Shown piece after piece: positions 8,107-15,920 of a stretch of DNA of 27,105 nucleotides. The notes beneath the pieces are model-generated. The model worked only from the letters and a program-made list of their open reading frames with translations, was not told the origin of the DNA and made no database searches. Position numbers and translations under genes: made by a program. Numbering within the stretch: the first letter of the stretch is position 1; each line of letters starts with the position of its first letter. Origin of the DNA: a virus. Where the stretch lies: IMG/VR virus record IMGVR_UViG_3300046327_000091, positions 1 to 27,105 of that record. One strand, given 5' to 3'.

Positions 8107-8979
8107 ATGTCCAAGATTGATTTGATCAAAGAAAGACTGAATAAGCTACAGTCTAAAAACTCAGGCTCCGCATTCGAAAAGATCGACTTCACAACCATTT
8201 TCTGGAAACCAAAGTTGGGAAAACAAGTAGTCAGGATCCTCCCCAGGAAAACCAACAAAGACTTCCCATTTGCAGAAGTTAGCTTCCATCAGTACAACAT
8301 CTTCAAAAAGAACGTTTACAGTCTTGAAAACTTCGGTGAGAAAGATCCTGTAGTTCAATTGATGCGTGAACTCTATGATGAGAACACAGAGGAAAGCAAA
8401 GATTTGGCTCGTAAGCTTAGGCCTCGCACTAAATTCTTCGCACAAGTATTGGTTCGTGGAGAAGAAGGTATGGGTGCTAGACTTTGGGAGTTTAACAAAA
8501 CTACCTACGAGAAGTTGCTTAGCATTATGGCCGATGATGATTTCGGTGATGTATCAGATGTAACAGAAGGTACTGACCTTACTGTAGAAGGCTACAACGA
8601 TGTGATCAAGATTGGTAAGCGTGATGTCAACTACGTTGCAGTTAACGTAACTCCAAAGAGAAACATCTCTGCTATCTCTGAAGATGCTGCTCTGGTACAG
8701 AAAGTATTGGAAACTCAAAAAGAGATTACTGAAATCTACAAGAAGTATTCTTACGATGAAATTAAGAAAATGCTTCACGATTACATTAATCCACAAGAAG
8801 CGCAGTCTGAAGAAGTATCAACTCCTACAGTAGAAGCAGCAGCTCCGGTTGCAGCAAAGGATGACGAAGACACTCCTCCCTTCGATGGTCCATACAAAAC
8901 AGTAGCACCTGCAGCAACAGCTCCAAAACCTAGCTCAGTAGCATCTAAGTTTGACGATCTATTTGGAGAAGACAATTAA
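8107..8979 (+). CDS. Single-stranded DNA-binding protein, gp32-like
   Basis: A 290-residue protein that would coat single-stranded DNA in replication and recombination. The N-terminus (MSKIDLIKERLNKLQSK) resembles the basic cooperativity arm of T4 gp32. The core opens with WKPKLGKQVVRILPRK and continues through FHQYNIFKKNVY and RTKFFAQVLV, a gp32-type OB-fold pattern. After residue ~210 comes an Ala/Pro/Glu-rich linker, then a short acidic tip KFDDLFGEDN, the usual protein-recruiting tail. The protein has no cysteine, so it lacks the zinc finger of T4 gp32. It is first in an operon with uvsX, the 5' nuclease and the helicase, preceded by a good promoter and an AAGTTATG start context. Its codon use favours C-ending codons, as expected for high expression. 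Confidence 0.85.
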   Translation: MSKIDLIKERLNKLQSKNSGSAFEKIDFTTIFWKPKLGKQVVRILPRKTNKDFPFAEVSFHQYNIFKKNVYSLENFGEKDPVVQLMRELYDENTEESKDLARKLRPRTKFFAQVLVRGEEGMGARLWEFNKTTYEKLLSIMADDDFGDVSDVTEGTDLTVEGYNDVIKIGKRDVNYVAVNVTPKRNISAISEDAALVQKVLETQKEITEIYKKYSYDEIKKMLHDYINPQEAQSEEVSTPTVEAAAPVAAKDDEDTPPFDGPYKTVAPAATAPKPSSVASKFDDLFGEDN

Positions 8980-8989
8980 AAACTAACAT

Positions 8990-10063
8990 ATGGCAGAATC
9001 AAAGAACATTAAAGGTGCTGTAGCCAGCGCCTTAGGTAAGAGTGCGTCTTTTAACTTAGAAAGCTTTAAGAAATCAAAGAATCTAACTGAAGGCGTATCA
9101 TTTAAGAAGCAGGAGTGGATTCCACTTTCAGAAGCATTCCAAGAAGCAATCAGCTTACCAGGAATTCCACACGGTCATGTGATCACATTCAGAGGCCACA
9201 GTGATACTGGAAAGACTACAGCAATGATTGAAGCAGCGATGAATGTGCAGAAGATGGGTAAGCTACCAGTCTTTATCATAACTGAGATGAAATGGGATTG
9301 GCATCATGCTAAGATCATGGGATTTGAAGTAAATGAAACAGTGAATAAAGAAACTGGTGAGATTTCTTACGGAGGTAACTTTATCTACGTGGATAGGGAT
9401 CATCTCTCTACTATTGAAGATGTTGCCGGATTTATCATGGATCTTTTAGATGAGCAAGAGAAGGGTAATCTCCCACTAGACATTGTATTCCTTTGGGACT
9501 CTGTAGGATCCATCCCATGTAAAATGTCTGTTGAATCTAACAAGAACAACAACGAATGGAATGCAGGAGCAATGTCTGTTCAGTTTGGTAACTTTGTAAA
9601 CCAAAGAATCGTAAGATCAAGGAAAGAAAGCTCCCAGTATACCAACACTCTTATTATAGTAAATAAGGTATGGGTAGAAAAGCCTTCTGTTTATGGAGAA
9701 CTTCCTAAGTTGAAAAACAAAGGAGGGAACACAATGTTCTTAGACTCTACACTTGTGGTAACCTTTGGTAATGCTACCGGAGCAGGTACTAACAAGATCA
9801 AAGCAACCAAGAATGGTAAGGATGTTGAGTTTGCTAAGAGGACTAAGATCTCTGTAGATAAGAATCATATCACCGGAGTTACTACTACTGGAAAGATTAT
9901 TGCCACTCCCCATGGATTCATTATTGATGACAAGAAGTACATTGACGCATACAAGAAAGCACACTCAGCAGAGTGGTTGAAGATTCTTGGAAGTGAAGAT
10001 TACGATGTAATCGAAGAAGAAGACAACGGAAGTGTAGTGGATAATAATTCCGGAGATGAATAA
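8990..10063 (+). CDS. uvsX: UvsX/RecA-family recombinase
   Basis: A 357-residue ATP-dependent strand-exchange protein of the RecA/UvsX family, acting on SSB-coated DNA. The Walker A loop is GHSDTGKTT (residues 69-77, Lys75) and Walker B is LDIVFLWDS (163-171, Asp170). The catalytic Glu region is ITEMKWDW (97-104) and the C-terminus ends in an acidic tail (EEEDNGSVVDNNSGDE). RecA-type DNA-binding loop regions follow Walker B around the asparagine-rich NKNNNEWNAGAMSVQF stretch. It begins 10 bases after the SSB stop and overlaps the next gene by 8 bases. Size and pairing with a gp32-like SSB favour a UvsX role over a bacterial RecA. A UvsY-like mediator was not found in this window. Confidence 0.88.
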   Translation: MAESKNIKGAVASALGKSASFNLESFKKSKNLTEGVSFKKQEWIPLSEAFQEAISLPGIPHGHVITFRGHSDTGKTTAMIEAAMNVQKMGKLPVFIITEMKWDWHHAKIMGFEVNETVNKETGEISYGGNFIYVDRDHLSTIEDVAGFIMDLLDEQEKGNLPLDIVFLWDSVGSIPCKMSVESNKNNNEWNAGAMSVQFGNFVNQRIVRSRKESSQYTNTLIIVNKVWVEKPSVYGELPKLKNKGGNTMFLDSTLVVTFGNATGAGTNKIKATKNGKDVEFAKRTKISVDKNHITGVTTTGKIIATPHGFIIDDKKYIDAYKKAHSAEWLKILGSEDYDVIEEEDNGSVVDNNSGDE

Positions 10064-11093
10064 GGATAGACTCCTTGACATATTCTCTAGACTCAAAAAC
10101 GATGAGAAGCCTGTTAATCTACACTACAATAGTAAAGTGTTGATTATAGATGGAATGAATACATTCCTCAGAAGCTTCGCAGTAGTTAATCGAGTAAACC
10201 TAGCAGGTAATGACGTAGGTGGACTCATTGGATTTTTGAAATCACTTGGACATGCAATAAAACTGTTATCCCCGACTCGTGTAGTAATCGTCTTTGACGG
10301 TGAAGCCGGGTCGGGCAACAGGAAGTATCTCTACAGCCAATATAAAGGAAATAGAGATACCGGAAGGATTATGAACTATAAGTCCTTCCAGACAAAAGAT
10401 GCAGAAGATGATTCTAAATACAATCAGATAACCAGACTGATAGATTATCTACAGTTTTTACCTGTGTCTTTGTTATCTTTCGATAAGCTTGAGGCAGATG
10501 ATGTAATGGGGTATTTAGCAGGAAGGATCTACAAAGAGTATGACGATTCCCAAGTGTACCTAATGTCTTCAGACAATGACTTTATGCAGTTAGTAAATGA
10601 TAGAGTTAAAGTATACAGCCCAACTAAGAAAAAGATATATGGAGTTGAGAATGTGGTAGAAGATTTTGGTATACACCCGGATAACTTCTTATTGTATAAA
10701 GCCCTCGTAGGAGACACATCAGACAATATACCTGGAGTAAATGGATTAGGTGAGAAGAATGTAGTGAAGCTTTTTGAGTTTGTATCAAAGCCAGAAAGAA
10801 AAACATTACAGGACGTTTATCAGGTATGTGAAAACCCTCCTAAGAAGTCAGCACTATATGAAAGAATATTGAATGTTCGTAAACAAGTAGAGATTTTCTA
10901 TAAAATTATGAACATCATGGAACCTAATATATCTGAAGATACGATTGTAGATATTATGGAAAAGTATCATACTAAAGCTCCGGCTTTAAAGAAGTATGAT
11001 TTCATGAAACTATACAATCATGATAAGATGGGGGATGCTATACCGCATTTAGATCTATGGATAAATTTATATTCCACATTGAACAATTATTAA
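10056..11093 (+). CDS. 5'-3' exonuclease / flap nuclease (FEN, T4 RNase H type)
   Basis: A 345-residue structure-specific 5' nuclease for removing RNA primers and flaps from lagging-strand fragments. The metal-binding acids appear in order: LIIDGMN (Asp32), VIVFDGEAG (Asp81), LEADDVMGYLA (Glu146, Asp148, Asp149), MSSDNDFMQLV (Asp173, Asp175) and GDTSDN (Asp220, Asp223). The helix-hairpin-helix IPGVNGLGEKNVVKLF follows at ~225-240. The conserved Arg/Lys arch is in the YKGNR region (96-100). The main Pol I at 16251 lacks this domain, so the two genes split functions that cellular Pol I joins. It overlaps the uvsX 3' end by 8 bases, so translational coupling is likely. Confidence 0.87.
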   Translation: MNKDRLLDIFSRLKNDEKPVNLHYNSKVLIIDGMNTFLRSFAVVNRVNLAGNDVGGLIGFLKSLGHAIKLLSPTRVVIVFDGEAGSGNRKYLYSQYKGNRDTGRIMNYKSFQTKDAEDDSKYNQITRLIDYLQFLPVSLLSFDKLEADDVMGYLAGRIYKEYDDSQVYLMSSDNDFMQLVNDRVKVYSPTKKKIYGVENVVEDFGIHPDNFLLYKALVGDTSDNIPGVNGLGEKNVVKLFEFVSKPERKTLQDVYQVCENPPKKSALYERILNVRKQVEIFYKIMNIMEPNISEDTIVDIMEKYHTKAPALKKYDFMKLYNHDKMGDAIPHLDLWINLYSTLNNY

Positions 11094-11100
11094 AAAAGTT

Positions 11101-12453
11101 ATGACGCAGCAAAGATTAACCAGTTATGGACATCAATTTCAAATAAAAGTTCTATACTCCTTACTAAACGACAAACAGTTCCTTCAAAACATAGCAGATG
11201 TAATCACAGCTGAATATTTTGAATCTCCTGCACACAAGTGGATCATAGGTACTATTCTTGATTATTATGGAAAGTACAATACTTTTCCTACTATGGAAGT
11301 TCTTAAAATAGAACTTAAGAAGGAAAAGAATGAGGTACTCCAAATATCAATCAAGGAAGAACTTAAGCAGGCTTATACAGCAACACAAGATGATATTGAC
11401 TATGTAAAAGAAGAGTTCTTTAATTTCTGTAAAAACCAGAAGTTAAAAGACGCATTACTATCATCAGTGGATCTGCTTACAAGCGGAGAGTTCGAAGGAA
11501 TCAGAAAGATTATTGATGAGGCATTGAGGGCAGGTGCTACAAAGGAGATAGGACACGAATACGATAAAGATATCGAGTCCAGGTTTAGAGAAGAAGAAGA
11601 TAAAAAGATTCCATTCCCATGGAAAGTATTTAACGATATTACAGATGGAGGAATAGGGGGAAGCAATCTTATGCTCCTATTTGCACCTCCTGGTATCGGT
11701 AAATCTACTGTGGTTTGTAATATTGCATCCCATTGTCTTAAGATGGGGTACAATGTAATCTATTACACTTTAGAGTTGGATGAAAGGTATGTAGGTAAAA
11801 AGATTGACTCTATTCTGACCGGAGTAGAAGTTAAGATGCTAAAGTTCCATCGTAAAGAAGTGGAAGCTGCTGTAAAGAATCTTAAAGGAAAGATTGTTAT
11901 CAAGGAGTATTCACCTGGTAGGGCTTCACTAAGCACCATAGAATCTCATATAAAACAACTACAATCCAATAATGACTTCATCCCAGATCTAATCATTATA
12001 GATTACCCAGATCTTTTAAAGCCTCGTAAATCTAGGAAAGAAAGCAAAGAAGAACTAGATGACATCTATACTGATCTAAAAGGAATGGCCAAAGACCTTA
12101 AGATACCTTTTGTATGTCCTTCCCAGATTAATCGTATGGGAGCCAAGGATGAGATCATCGAGGGTGATAAGGTAGCCGGAAGTTTCCAAAAGATGATGAT
12201 TGCCGATCTAAGCGTATCATTGTCTAGGCGTAGGAAGGATAAGATAAATGGTACCGGTAGGTTCCACATCATGAAATCCAGACTAGGCCCAGATGGACAA
12301 ACATATGCTGCCAAAATAGATCTGAACAAAGGATTTATTGATATATCAGAAGATCTTTATGAGGAAGAGTCTGATGGTGAGGACATTGGGTCCAAAGGAG
12401 ATTTTAGTTCAGACGATATGTCTTTGCTAAAGAAAAAGTTCCTTAAAGCATAA
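11101..12453 (+). CDS. Replicative DNA helicase, DnaB/gp41 type
   Basis: A 450-residue hexameric 5'-3' helicase of the DnaB family. An N-terminal helical domain (residues ~1-140) precedes a RecA-like motor: Walker A APPGIGKST (195-203, Lys201), the catalytic Glu in YYTLELDE (Glu225), Walker B DLIIIDYPDLL (Asp301) and the Gln sensor in CPSQINR (Gln342). KSRLGPDG near the C-terminus fits the arginine-finger and beta-hairpin region. The C-terminal ~45 residues are acidic, with a final KKKFLKA. It starts in AAGTTATG seven bases after the nuclease gene and ends the operon; a hairpin terminator lies 26 bases after its stop. No primase gene is visible in the window. Confidence 0.87.
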   Translation: MTQQRLTSYGHQFQIKVLYSLLNDKQFLQNIADVITAEYFESPAHKWIIGTILDYYGKYNTFPTMEVLKIELKKEKNEVLQISIKEELKQAYTATQDDIDYVKEEFFNFCKNQKLKDALLSSVDLLTSGEFEGIRKIIDEALRAGATKEIGHEYDKDIESRFREEEDKKIPFPWKVFNDITDGGIGGSNLMLLFAPPGIGKSTVVCNIASHCLKMGYNVIYYTLELDERYVGKKIDSILTGVEVKMLKFHRKEVEAAVKNLKGKIVIKEYSPGRASLSTIESHIKQLQSNNDFIPDLIIIDYPDLLKPRKSRKESKEELDDIYTDLKGMAKDLKIPFVCPSQINRMGAKDEIIEGDKVAGSFQKMMIADLSVSLSRRRKDKINGTGRFHIMKSRLGPDGQTYAAKIDLNKGFIDISEDLYEEESDGEDIGSKGDFSSDDMSLLKKKFLKA

Positions 12454-12479
12454 TCCCATAAGCATCAAAAAAGTAGCAA

Positions 12480-12508
12480 AAAAAAAGCTGAGCAAGTCAA
12501 CTTTTTTT
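12480..12508 (+). terminator. Intrinsic terminator after the helicase gene
   Basis: A run of A ending in G (12480-12487) pairs with C followed by seven T (12501-12508). Inside, TGA (12489-12491) pairs with TCA (12497-12499) around the loop GCAAG, with one C/A mismatch. The T tract is part of the stem and exits as the U run. Placement between two operons supports termination. Confidence 0.65.
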
Positions 12509-12561
12509 CCCTTTCGAGTGGGTATTTATTTTTACCTTTACAAAAATTTAAAACAAAAAAC

Positions 12562-14415
12562 ATGGAATTAGGATCGGAGATACTAAGTCAGATAACTATT
12601 TTTTCTAAGTACGCCAAGTACATCCCTGAAGTAAAAAGAAGGGAAACATGGGAAGAAATAGTATCTAGATACGAGGTTATGTTAATGCAAAAGTTCCCAA
12701 ATCTAAAGAAAGAGATAATGGGAAACGCTAGTTATATTGTGGATAAGAAAGTACTCCCATCAATGAGAGCCCTACAGTTTTCAGGTATGGCCGCTGAAGT
12801 AAACAACGCACGCATCTACAACTGTTGCTATCTTCCAATGGATAGCGTACATTGTTTTTCAGAGTCTATGTTTCTTTTGCTTGGAGGTACTGGAGTAGGA
12901 TATTCCGTACAATCCCAACACGTAGAGAAGTTGCCAGAGATTATAAAGCCTGTAAAACAAAAAAGGTATTTAGTACAAGATAGTATTATTGGATGGGCTG
13001 ATGCTGTAAAGGTATTGATGAAATCCTATTTCGGTAAAGGAGCTAAGCCTACATTTGATTACAGAGATGTACGTCCTAAAGGATCTAGACTCATTACTGC
13101 AGGCGGTAAAGCCCCTGGACCAGAACCTCTTAAGATCTGTCTTACCCATATAGAAGCTATATTGGATCGTAAGCAAAATGGTGAGAAGCTGACTACCTTA
13201 GAAGTTCACGATATCATGTGTCATATTGCTAACAGCGTATTGTCCGGTGGTATTAGAAGGGCTGCTATGATTGCATTGTTTAGCCATGACGATGAAGAAA
13301 TGCTTACTTGTAAGTACGGTAATTGGTGGGAACTTAACGAACAAAGGGGAAGGTCAAACAACTCCGCAGTATTGGAAAGAGGCCAGATTACAGAAGAACA
13401 GTTCAAAGCTTTGTGGAAGAAGATTGAGTTGAGTAACTCTGGAGAGCCTGGGTTCTATTGGACAAAGAATGCTGAGTGGGGAACTAACCCGTGCTGTGAG
13501 ATAGCCCTGCGTCCATATCAATTCTGTAACCTGTGTGAGGTGAATGTATCTGATATCAAAGATGAACAAGATCTATTTGATAGAGTTCGTGTAGCTGCTT
13601 TCTTTGGAACTTTACAAGCTTCATTCACTGATTTTCATTATCTCCGTCCTATTTGGCAGAAGACTACTGAAAAGGATGCTTTGCTTGGAATAGGTATGAC
13701 AGGTATTGGAAGCGGTGAGATCATGAAGTATGATCTTGAAAAAGCTGCTGAGATTGCAAAAGAAGTAAATGCAGAGTACGCAGATTTGATTGGTATTAAC
13801 AGAGCCGCTCGCGTAACTTGTATAAAGCCTTCAGGAACAACATCTTGTGTATTGGGCACAGCTTCTGGAATACATGCATGGCATAACGATTACTATCTCA
13901 GAACAGTGAGGTTTAATAAGAGTGAGGACATTGCTAAGTATCTGATGGCAAACCATCCTGAAATGTGTGAGGACGATGTGTTGAGATCTCATGATACATT
14001 GTGTGCAAGGATTCCTATCAAAGCACCAGAAGGATCAATAATGAGAAGCGAAACTCCAATAGAGTTGTTGGAAAGGGTAAAGCATTTCTCAGTTAATTGG
14101 ATTAAGAGTGGTCATAGAAATGGATACAACACCCACAATGTATCAGCTACCGTATCTCTTAAAGAAGATGAATGGCTTCCAGTAGGAGAATGGATGTGGA
14201 AAAATAGGGAACATTATAACGGTTTGTCAGTATTACCTTATTGGGGAGGTACTTATCAACAAGCTCCTTTTGAAGATATTACTAAAGAGGAGTACGAAGA
14301 AAGAGTAAGCCGTCTTACTTCTATGGACTTGACTACTATTGTAGAAGAAGATGATACTGTAAACTTTGGGGCGATCGCAGCTTGCAGTGGTGCCAACTGT
14401 AGCGTAGAACAGTAA
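12562..14415 (+). CDS. Adenosylcobalamin-dependent (class II) ribonucleoside-triphosphate reductase
   Basis: A 617-residue monomeric class II ribonucleotide reductase of the Lactobacillus RTPR type, making dNTPs for phage DNA synthesis with coenzyme B12. The active-site pattern NPCCEI (Cys311, Glu313) and FCNL (Cys322) reproduces the Cys-x-Glu and +11 Cys spacing of RTPR (Cys408, Glu410, Cys419); the first redox cysteine is in YNCCYLP (Cys88/89). The C-terminus has CSGANC (Cys608, Cys613), the CX4C pair that accepts electrons from thioredoxin. KPSGTTS lies at ~422-428. It is shorter than the ~740 residues of the bacterial enzyme. No small radical subunit is encoded nearby, as expected for class II. 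It starts a new transcription unit after the terminator; the host must supply or import B12. Confidence 0.88.
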   Translation: MELGSEILSQITIFSKYAKYIPEVKRRETWEEIVSRYEVMLMQKFPNLKKEIMGNASYIVDKKVLPSMRALQFSGMAAEVNNARIYNCCYLPMDSVHCFSESMFLLLGGTGVGYSVQSQHVEKLPEIIKPVKQKRYLVQDSIIGWADAVKVLMKSYFGKGAKPTFDYRDVRPKGSRLITAGGKAPGPEPLKICLTHIEAILDRKQNGEKLTTLEVHDIMCHIANSVLSGGIRRAAMIALFSHDDEEMLTCKYGNWWELNEQRGRSNNSAVLERGQITEEQFKALWKKIELSNSGEPGFYWTKNAEWGTNPCCEIALRPYQFCNLCEVNVSDIKDEQDLFDRVRVAAFFGTLQASFTDFHYLRPIWQKTTEKDALLGIGMTGIGSGEIMKYDLEKAAEIAKEVNAEYADLIGINRAARVTCIKPSGTTSCVLGTASGIHAWHNDYYLRTVRFNKSEDIAKYLMANHPEMCEDDVLRSHDTLCARIPIKAPEGSIMRSETPIELLERVKHFSVNWIKSGHRNGYNTHNVSATVSLKEDEWLPVGEWMWKNREHYNGLSVLPYWGGTYQQAPFEDITKEEYEERVSRLTSMDLTTIVEEDDTVNFGAIAACSGANCSVEQ

Positions 14416-14424
14416 ATTTTTTAA

Positions 14425-14468
14425 ATAATGCATTTTCTGTATATTTATAAAGGAATAAAATGCATTAT
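14425..14468 (+). repeat. 12-base inverted repeat with the HNH gene start codon in its right arm
   Basis: ATAATGCATTTT (14425-14436) and AAAATGCATTAT (14457-14468) are perfect inverted arms around a 20-base loop, CTGTATATTTATAAAGGAAT. The first two bases of the ATG at 14467 are paired in the right arm and the AAGG-like ribosome-binding sequence lies in the loop. A TATTTATA element also sits in the loop. In a transcript reading through from the RNR gene the hairpin could hide the start codon. Confidence 0.65.
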
Positions 14469-15039
14469 GAAGAAAAAAGTAGAAATTGGAAATAAATTTG
14501 GTAAACTTCTTGCAGTAGAAGAAATTAAGGAAAGAAGATCTGGTGGGATAAGGTACAAATGTCTTTGTGATTGTGGTAACAGTCACGAAGCATTTGCAAC
14601 CCACTTAAGACGACTATTAATAACTCACTGCGGTTGTGAAAGAAAAGTAGGATCTAAGCACCATCAGTGGGGAGGAGTAGGAGACATATCGGGAGATTTT
14701 TGGTATAGTCATATATTGAGAAGTGCTAATGGCTCTAAAGGTAACAGAAGAATTAAACAACTGACTGTAACAATGGAGGAGGCTTGGAAACTTTTTTTGG
14801 ATCAAAATAAAAAATGTGCTTTGTCTGGTATAGAGTTGACATTTCCTAAAAAACACAAAGATAAACAGTGGACAGCGTCATTAGATAGAATAGATAGCAG
14901 CAAAGATTACACACCAGAAAATGTACAATGGGTACACAAGCATATTAATATTATGAAAAATTCTTTTGATCAAAGTTATTTTTTAGAAATGTGTAAAAAT
15001 ATAAACCAATGGCACAACAATACAAAAAAAAACCAGTAA
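14467..15039 (+). CDS. Free-standing HNH homing endonuclease with an N-terminal zinc ribbon
   Basis: A 190-residue DNA endonuclease. I chose the ATG at 14467 over the in-frame ATG at 14428, because MKKKVEIGNKFGKLLAVEE begins a standard domain and the upstream stretch is an inverted repeat. Residues ~5-57 form a zinc-binding unit (YKCLCDCG with Cys32, 34, 36, and CGC with Cys55, 57), common at the front of phage homing enzymes. The HNH nuclease follows: CALSG (Cys117), ASLDRIDSS (137-145) and NVQWVHKHINIMKN (152-165). It sits between the RNR gene and a conserved small gene whose ATG lies 31 bases inside its 3' end, the arrangement expected of an inserted homing gene. Codon use is more A/T-ending than in the RNR gene, also consistent with mobility. 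Confidence 0.8.
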   Translation: MKKKVEIGNKFGKLLAVEEIKERRSGGIRYKCLCDCGNSHEAFATHLRRLLITHCGCERKVGSKHHQWGGVGDISGDFWYSHILRSANGSKGNRRIKQLTVTMEEAWKLFLDQNKKCALSGIELTFPKKHKDKQWTASLDRIDSSKDYTPENVQWVHKHINIMKNSFDQSYFLEMCKNINQWHNNTKKNQ

Positions 15040-15290
15040 TAATTGAAGCTATTCAGTGGAATGGTAATAACTTTGATGATATTAAAAATTTTGCTAATAA
15101 TAAAGTACGCTACTACTCACATTATGATCATAACAAGTACTATGAAGATAAAAGTACCCTAAAAATAAACACATTAGAGGGTGATATGATAGCATCTAAA
15201 GGAGATTTTATCATCAAAGGAGTAAAAGGAGAATACTATCCTTGTAAGCCTGATATCTTTGAAGCAACATATGAAAGTGTTGAACAGTAA
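15009..15290 (+). CDS. Conserved small phage protein (KKPVIIEAIQW / YPCKPDIFE family)
   Basis: A 93-residue protein of a widespread phage family, recognisable from its opening (MAQQYKKKPVIIEAIQW), a central TLEGDMIASKGDFIIKGVKG and the closing YYPCKPDIFEATYE. The family is often annotated as hypothetical; members occur in phages of many hosts and no biochemical role is established to my knowledge. The start at 15009 is secure because family members begin with this 'KPVxIEAIQW' segment. It overlaps the HNH gene's end by 31 bases and the next gene's start by 20 bases. Confidence 0.75.
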   Translation: MAQQYKKKPVIIEAIQWNGNNFDDIKNFANNKVRYYSHYDHNKYYEDKSTLKINTLEGDMIASKGDFIIKGVKGEYYPCKPDIFEATYESVEQ

Positions 15291-15456
15291 ATTAAAAGAA
15301 GGGATTGATTATTATATAGATGAGCAGACTGGATACTTTGTATTCACTGCTCTCTATCTTTCCCAAAGAGGCAAGTGTTGCGGTAATAAATGTAAAGAAT
15401 GTCCTTACTATCCAAAATGGGTAAAAGGAAATAATAATTCGATAGAACAGGAATAG
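15271..15456 (+). CDS. Small cysteine-rich DUF5522-like protein
   Basis: A 61-residue protein starting at the ATG inside the end of the upstream gene. The sequence EGIDYYIDEQTGYFVFTALYLSQRG followed by KCCGNKCKECPYYP matches the pattern of DUF5522 proteins (a Tyr-rich opening, 'hVFT', then RGxCCGxxCxxCPY), small proteins frequent in Bacteroidota. The four-cysteine set suggests metal binding. Function is unknown. Its presence supports a Bacteroidota host or past gene exchange with one. Confidence 0.7.
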   Translation: MKVLNSKLKEGIDYYIDEQTGYFVFTALYLSQRGKCCGNKCKECPYYPKWVKGNNNSIEQE

Positions 15457-15468
15457 TTCCTATATTTG
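15438..15468 (+). promoter_or_regulatory. Possible Bacteroidota-type promoter before the 15483 gene
   Basis: TATATTTG at 15461-15468 matches TAnnTTTG. The upstream element, 19 bases away, is only TTCG (15438-15441). A short hairpin, AGGAA-TAG-TTCCT (15449-15461), overlaps it and includes the stop codon of the upstream gene. Moderate support only. Confidence 0.4.
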
Positions 15469-15482
15469 TTAAAATAATAGTT

Positions 15483-15680
15483 ATGGTTATATATGCTATC
15501 CTTATTGGTCTTAATCTTCTAGGAATGGGATTCCTGTTCTATATTTACGAGCAGCAGAAGATTATAAACACAGAGTTTTTAAAAAATGCTATTCTACATA
15601 ACGCAGTGCTGGAGATGCTAAAAGAAAAAACAGATGAGTTAGAAAATCTTATCGAAGAGTTAAAAACACAAAAAAAATAA
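15483..15680 (+). CDS. Small inner-membrane protein with coiled coil
   Basis: A 65-residue protein with one clear transmembrane helix (residues ~2-22, IYAILIGLNLLGMGFLFYIY) and no cleavable signal. A mostly charged heptad-like helix follows (LEMLKEKTDELENLIEELKTQ, ~40-62). The short N-terminus and long charged C-terminal helix fit a small anchored coiled coil. Such proteins in phages may be spanin- or holin-related or modify the host membrane, but nothing here shows which, and no lysis genes lie nearby. It starts in AGTTATG downstream of a possible promoter. Confidence 0.6.
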   Translation: MVIYAILIGLNLLGMGFLFYIYEQQKIINTEFLKNAILHNAVLEMLKEKTDELENLIEELKTQKK

Positions 15681-15685
15681 GGGTT

Positions 15686-15916
15686 ATGAAAGTAAATTCA
15701 TTAGTATTATGTGTCTTAGGACACCCAGGAGTAATAGAGCAAGATCAGATTTACACAGTAAGAGAGTTGACTTCCCAAGGAAATATCAATATTTTTGAAG
15801 TAGAGCCTCCACATCCTTACAGTTCTTTTTTCAAAGAAAGGTTTATAGAGATACAATCCCCCGATGAAATACCAGAGATACTAGCAGAAGTGCTGTTTGA
15901 TCAAATTGAAAATTAA
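15686..15916 (+). CDS. Conserved small phage protein, function unknown
   Basis: A 76-residue protein starting in GGGTTATG six bases after the preceding stop. It has the pattern GVIEQDQIYTVRELTSQG, then FEVEPPHPYSSFFKERFIEIQS. The spacing 'G-x-x-Y-T-V-x-E-L ... SFxxxRFxEI' recurs in small beta-rich phage proteins usually labelled hypothetical. No catalytic residues stand out. It ends five bases before the MazG gene and belongs to the same group of small nucleotide-metabolism-linked genes. Confidence 0.6.
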   Translation: MKVNSLVLCVLGHPGVIEQDQIYTVRELTSQGNINIFEVEPPHPYSSFFKERFIEIQSPDEIPEILAEVLFDQIEN

Positions 15917-15920
15917 TATC

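Noticed and set aside
8366-8563. Small + strand frame inside the SSB gene
   Set aside because: It is a shifted reading of the well-supported SSB gene with no conserved features.
12521-12540. Possible promoter TACCTTTA before the RNR gene and a short GGTA/TACC repeat
   Set aside because: The last base is A instead of G, there is no upstream TTTG at suitable spacing, and the 4-base arms are too short. A promoter is expected here after the terminator, but I cannot place it.
14428-14466. Upstream in-frame ATG at 14428 as the HNH gene start
   Set aside because: It adds 13 unconserved residues encoded by the inverted repeat; MKKKVEIGNKFGKL is a better domain start.
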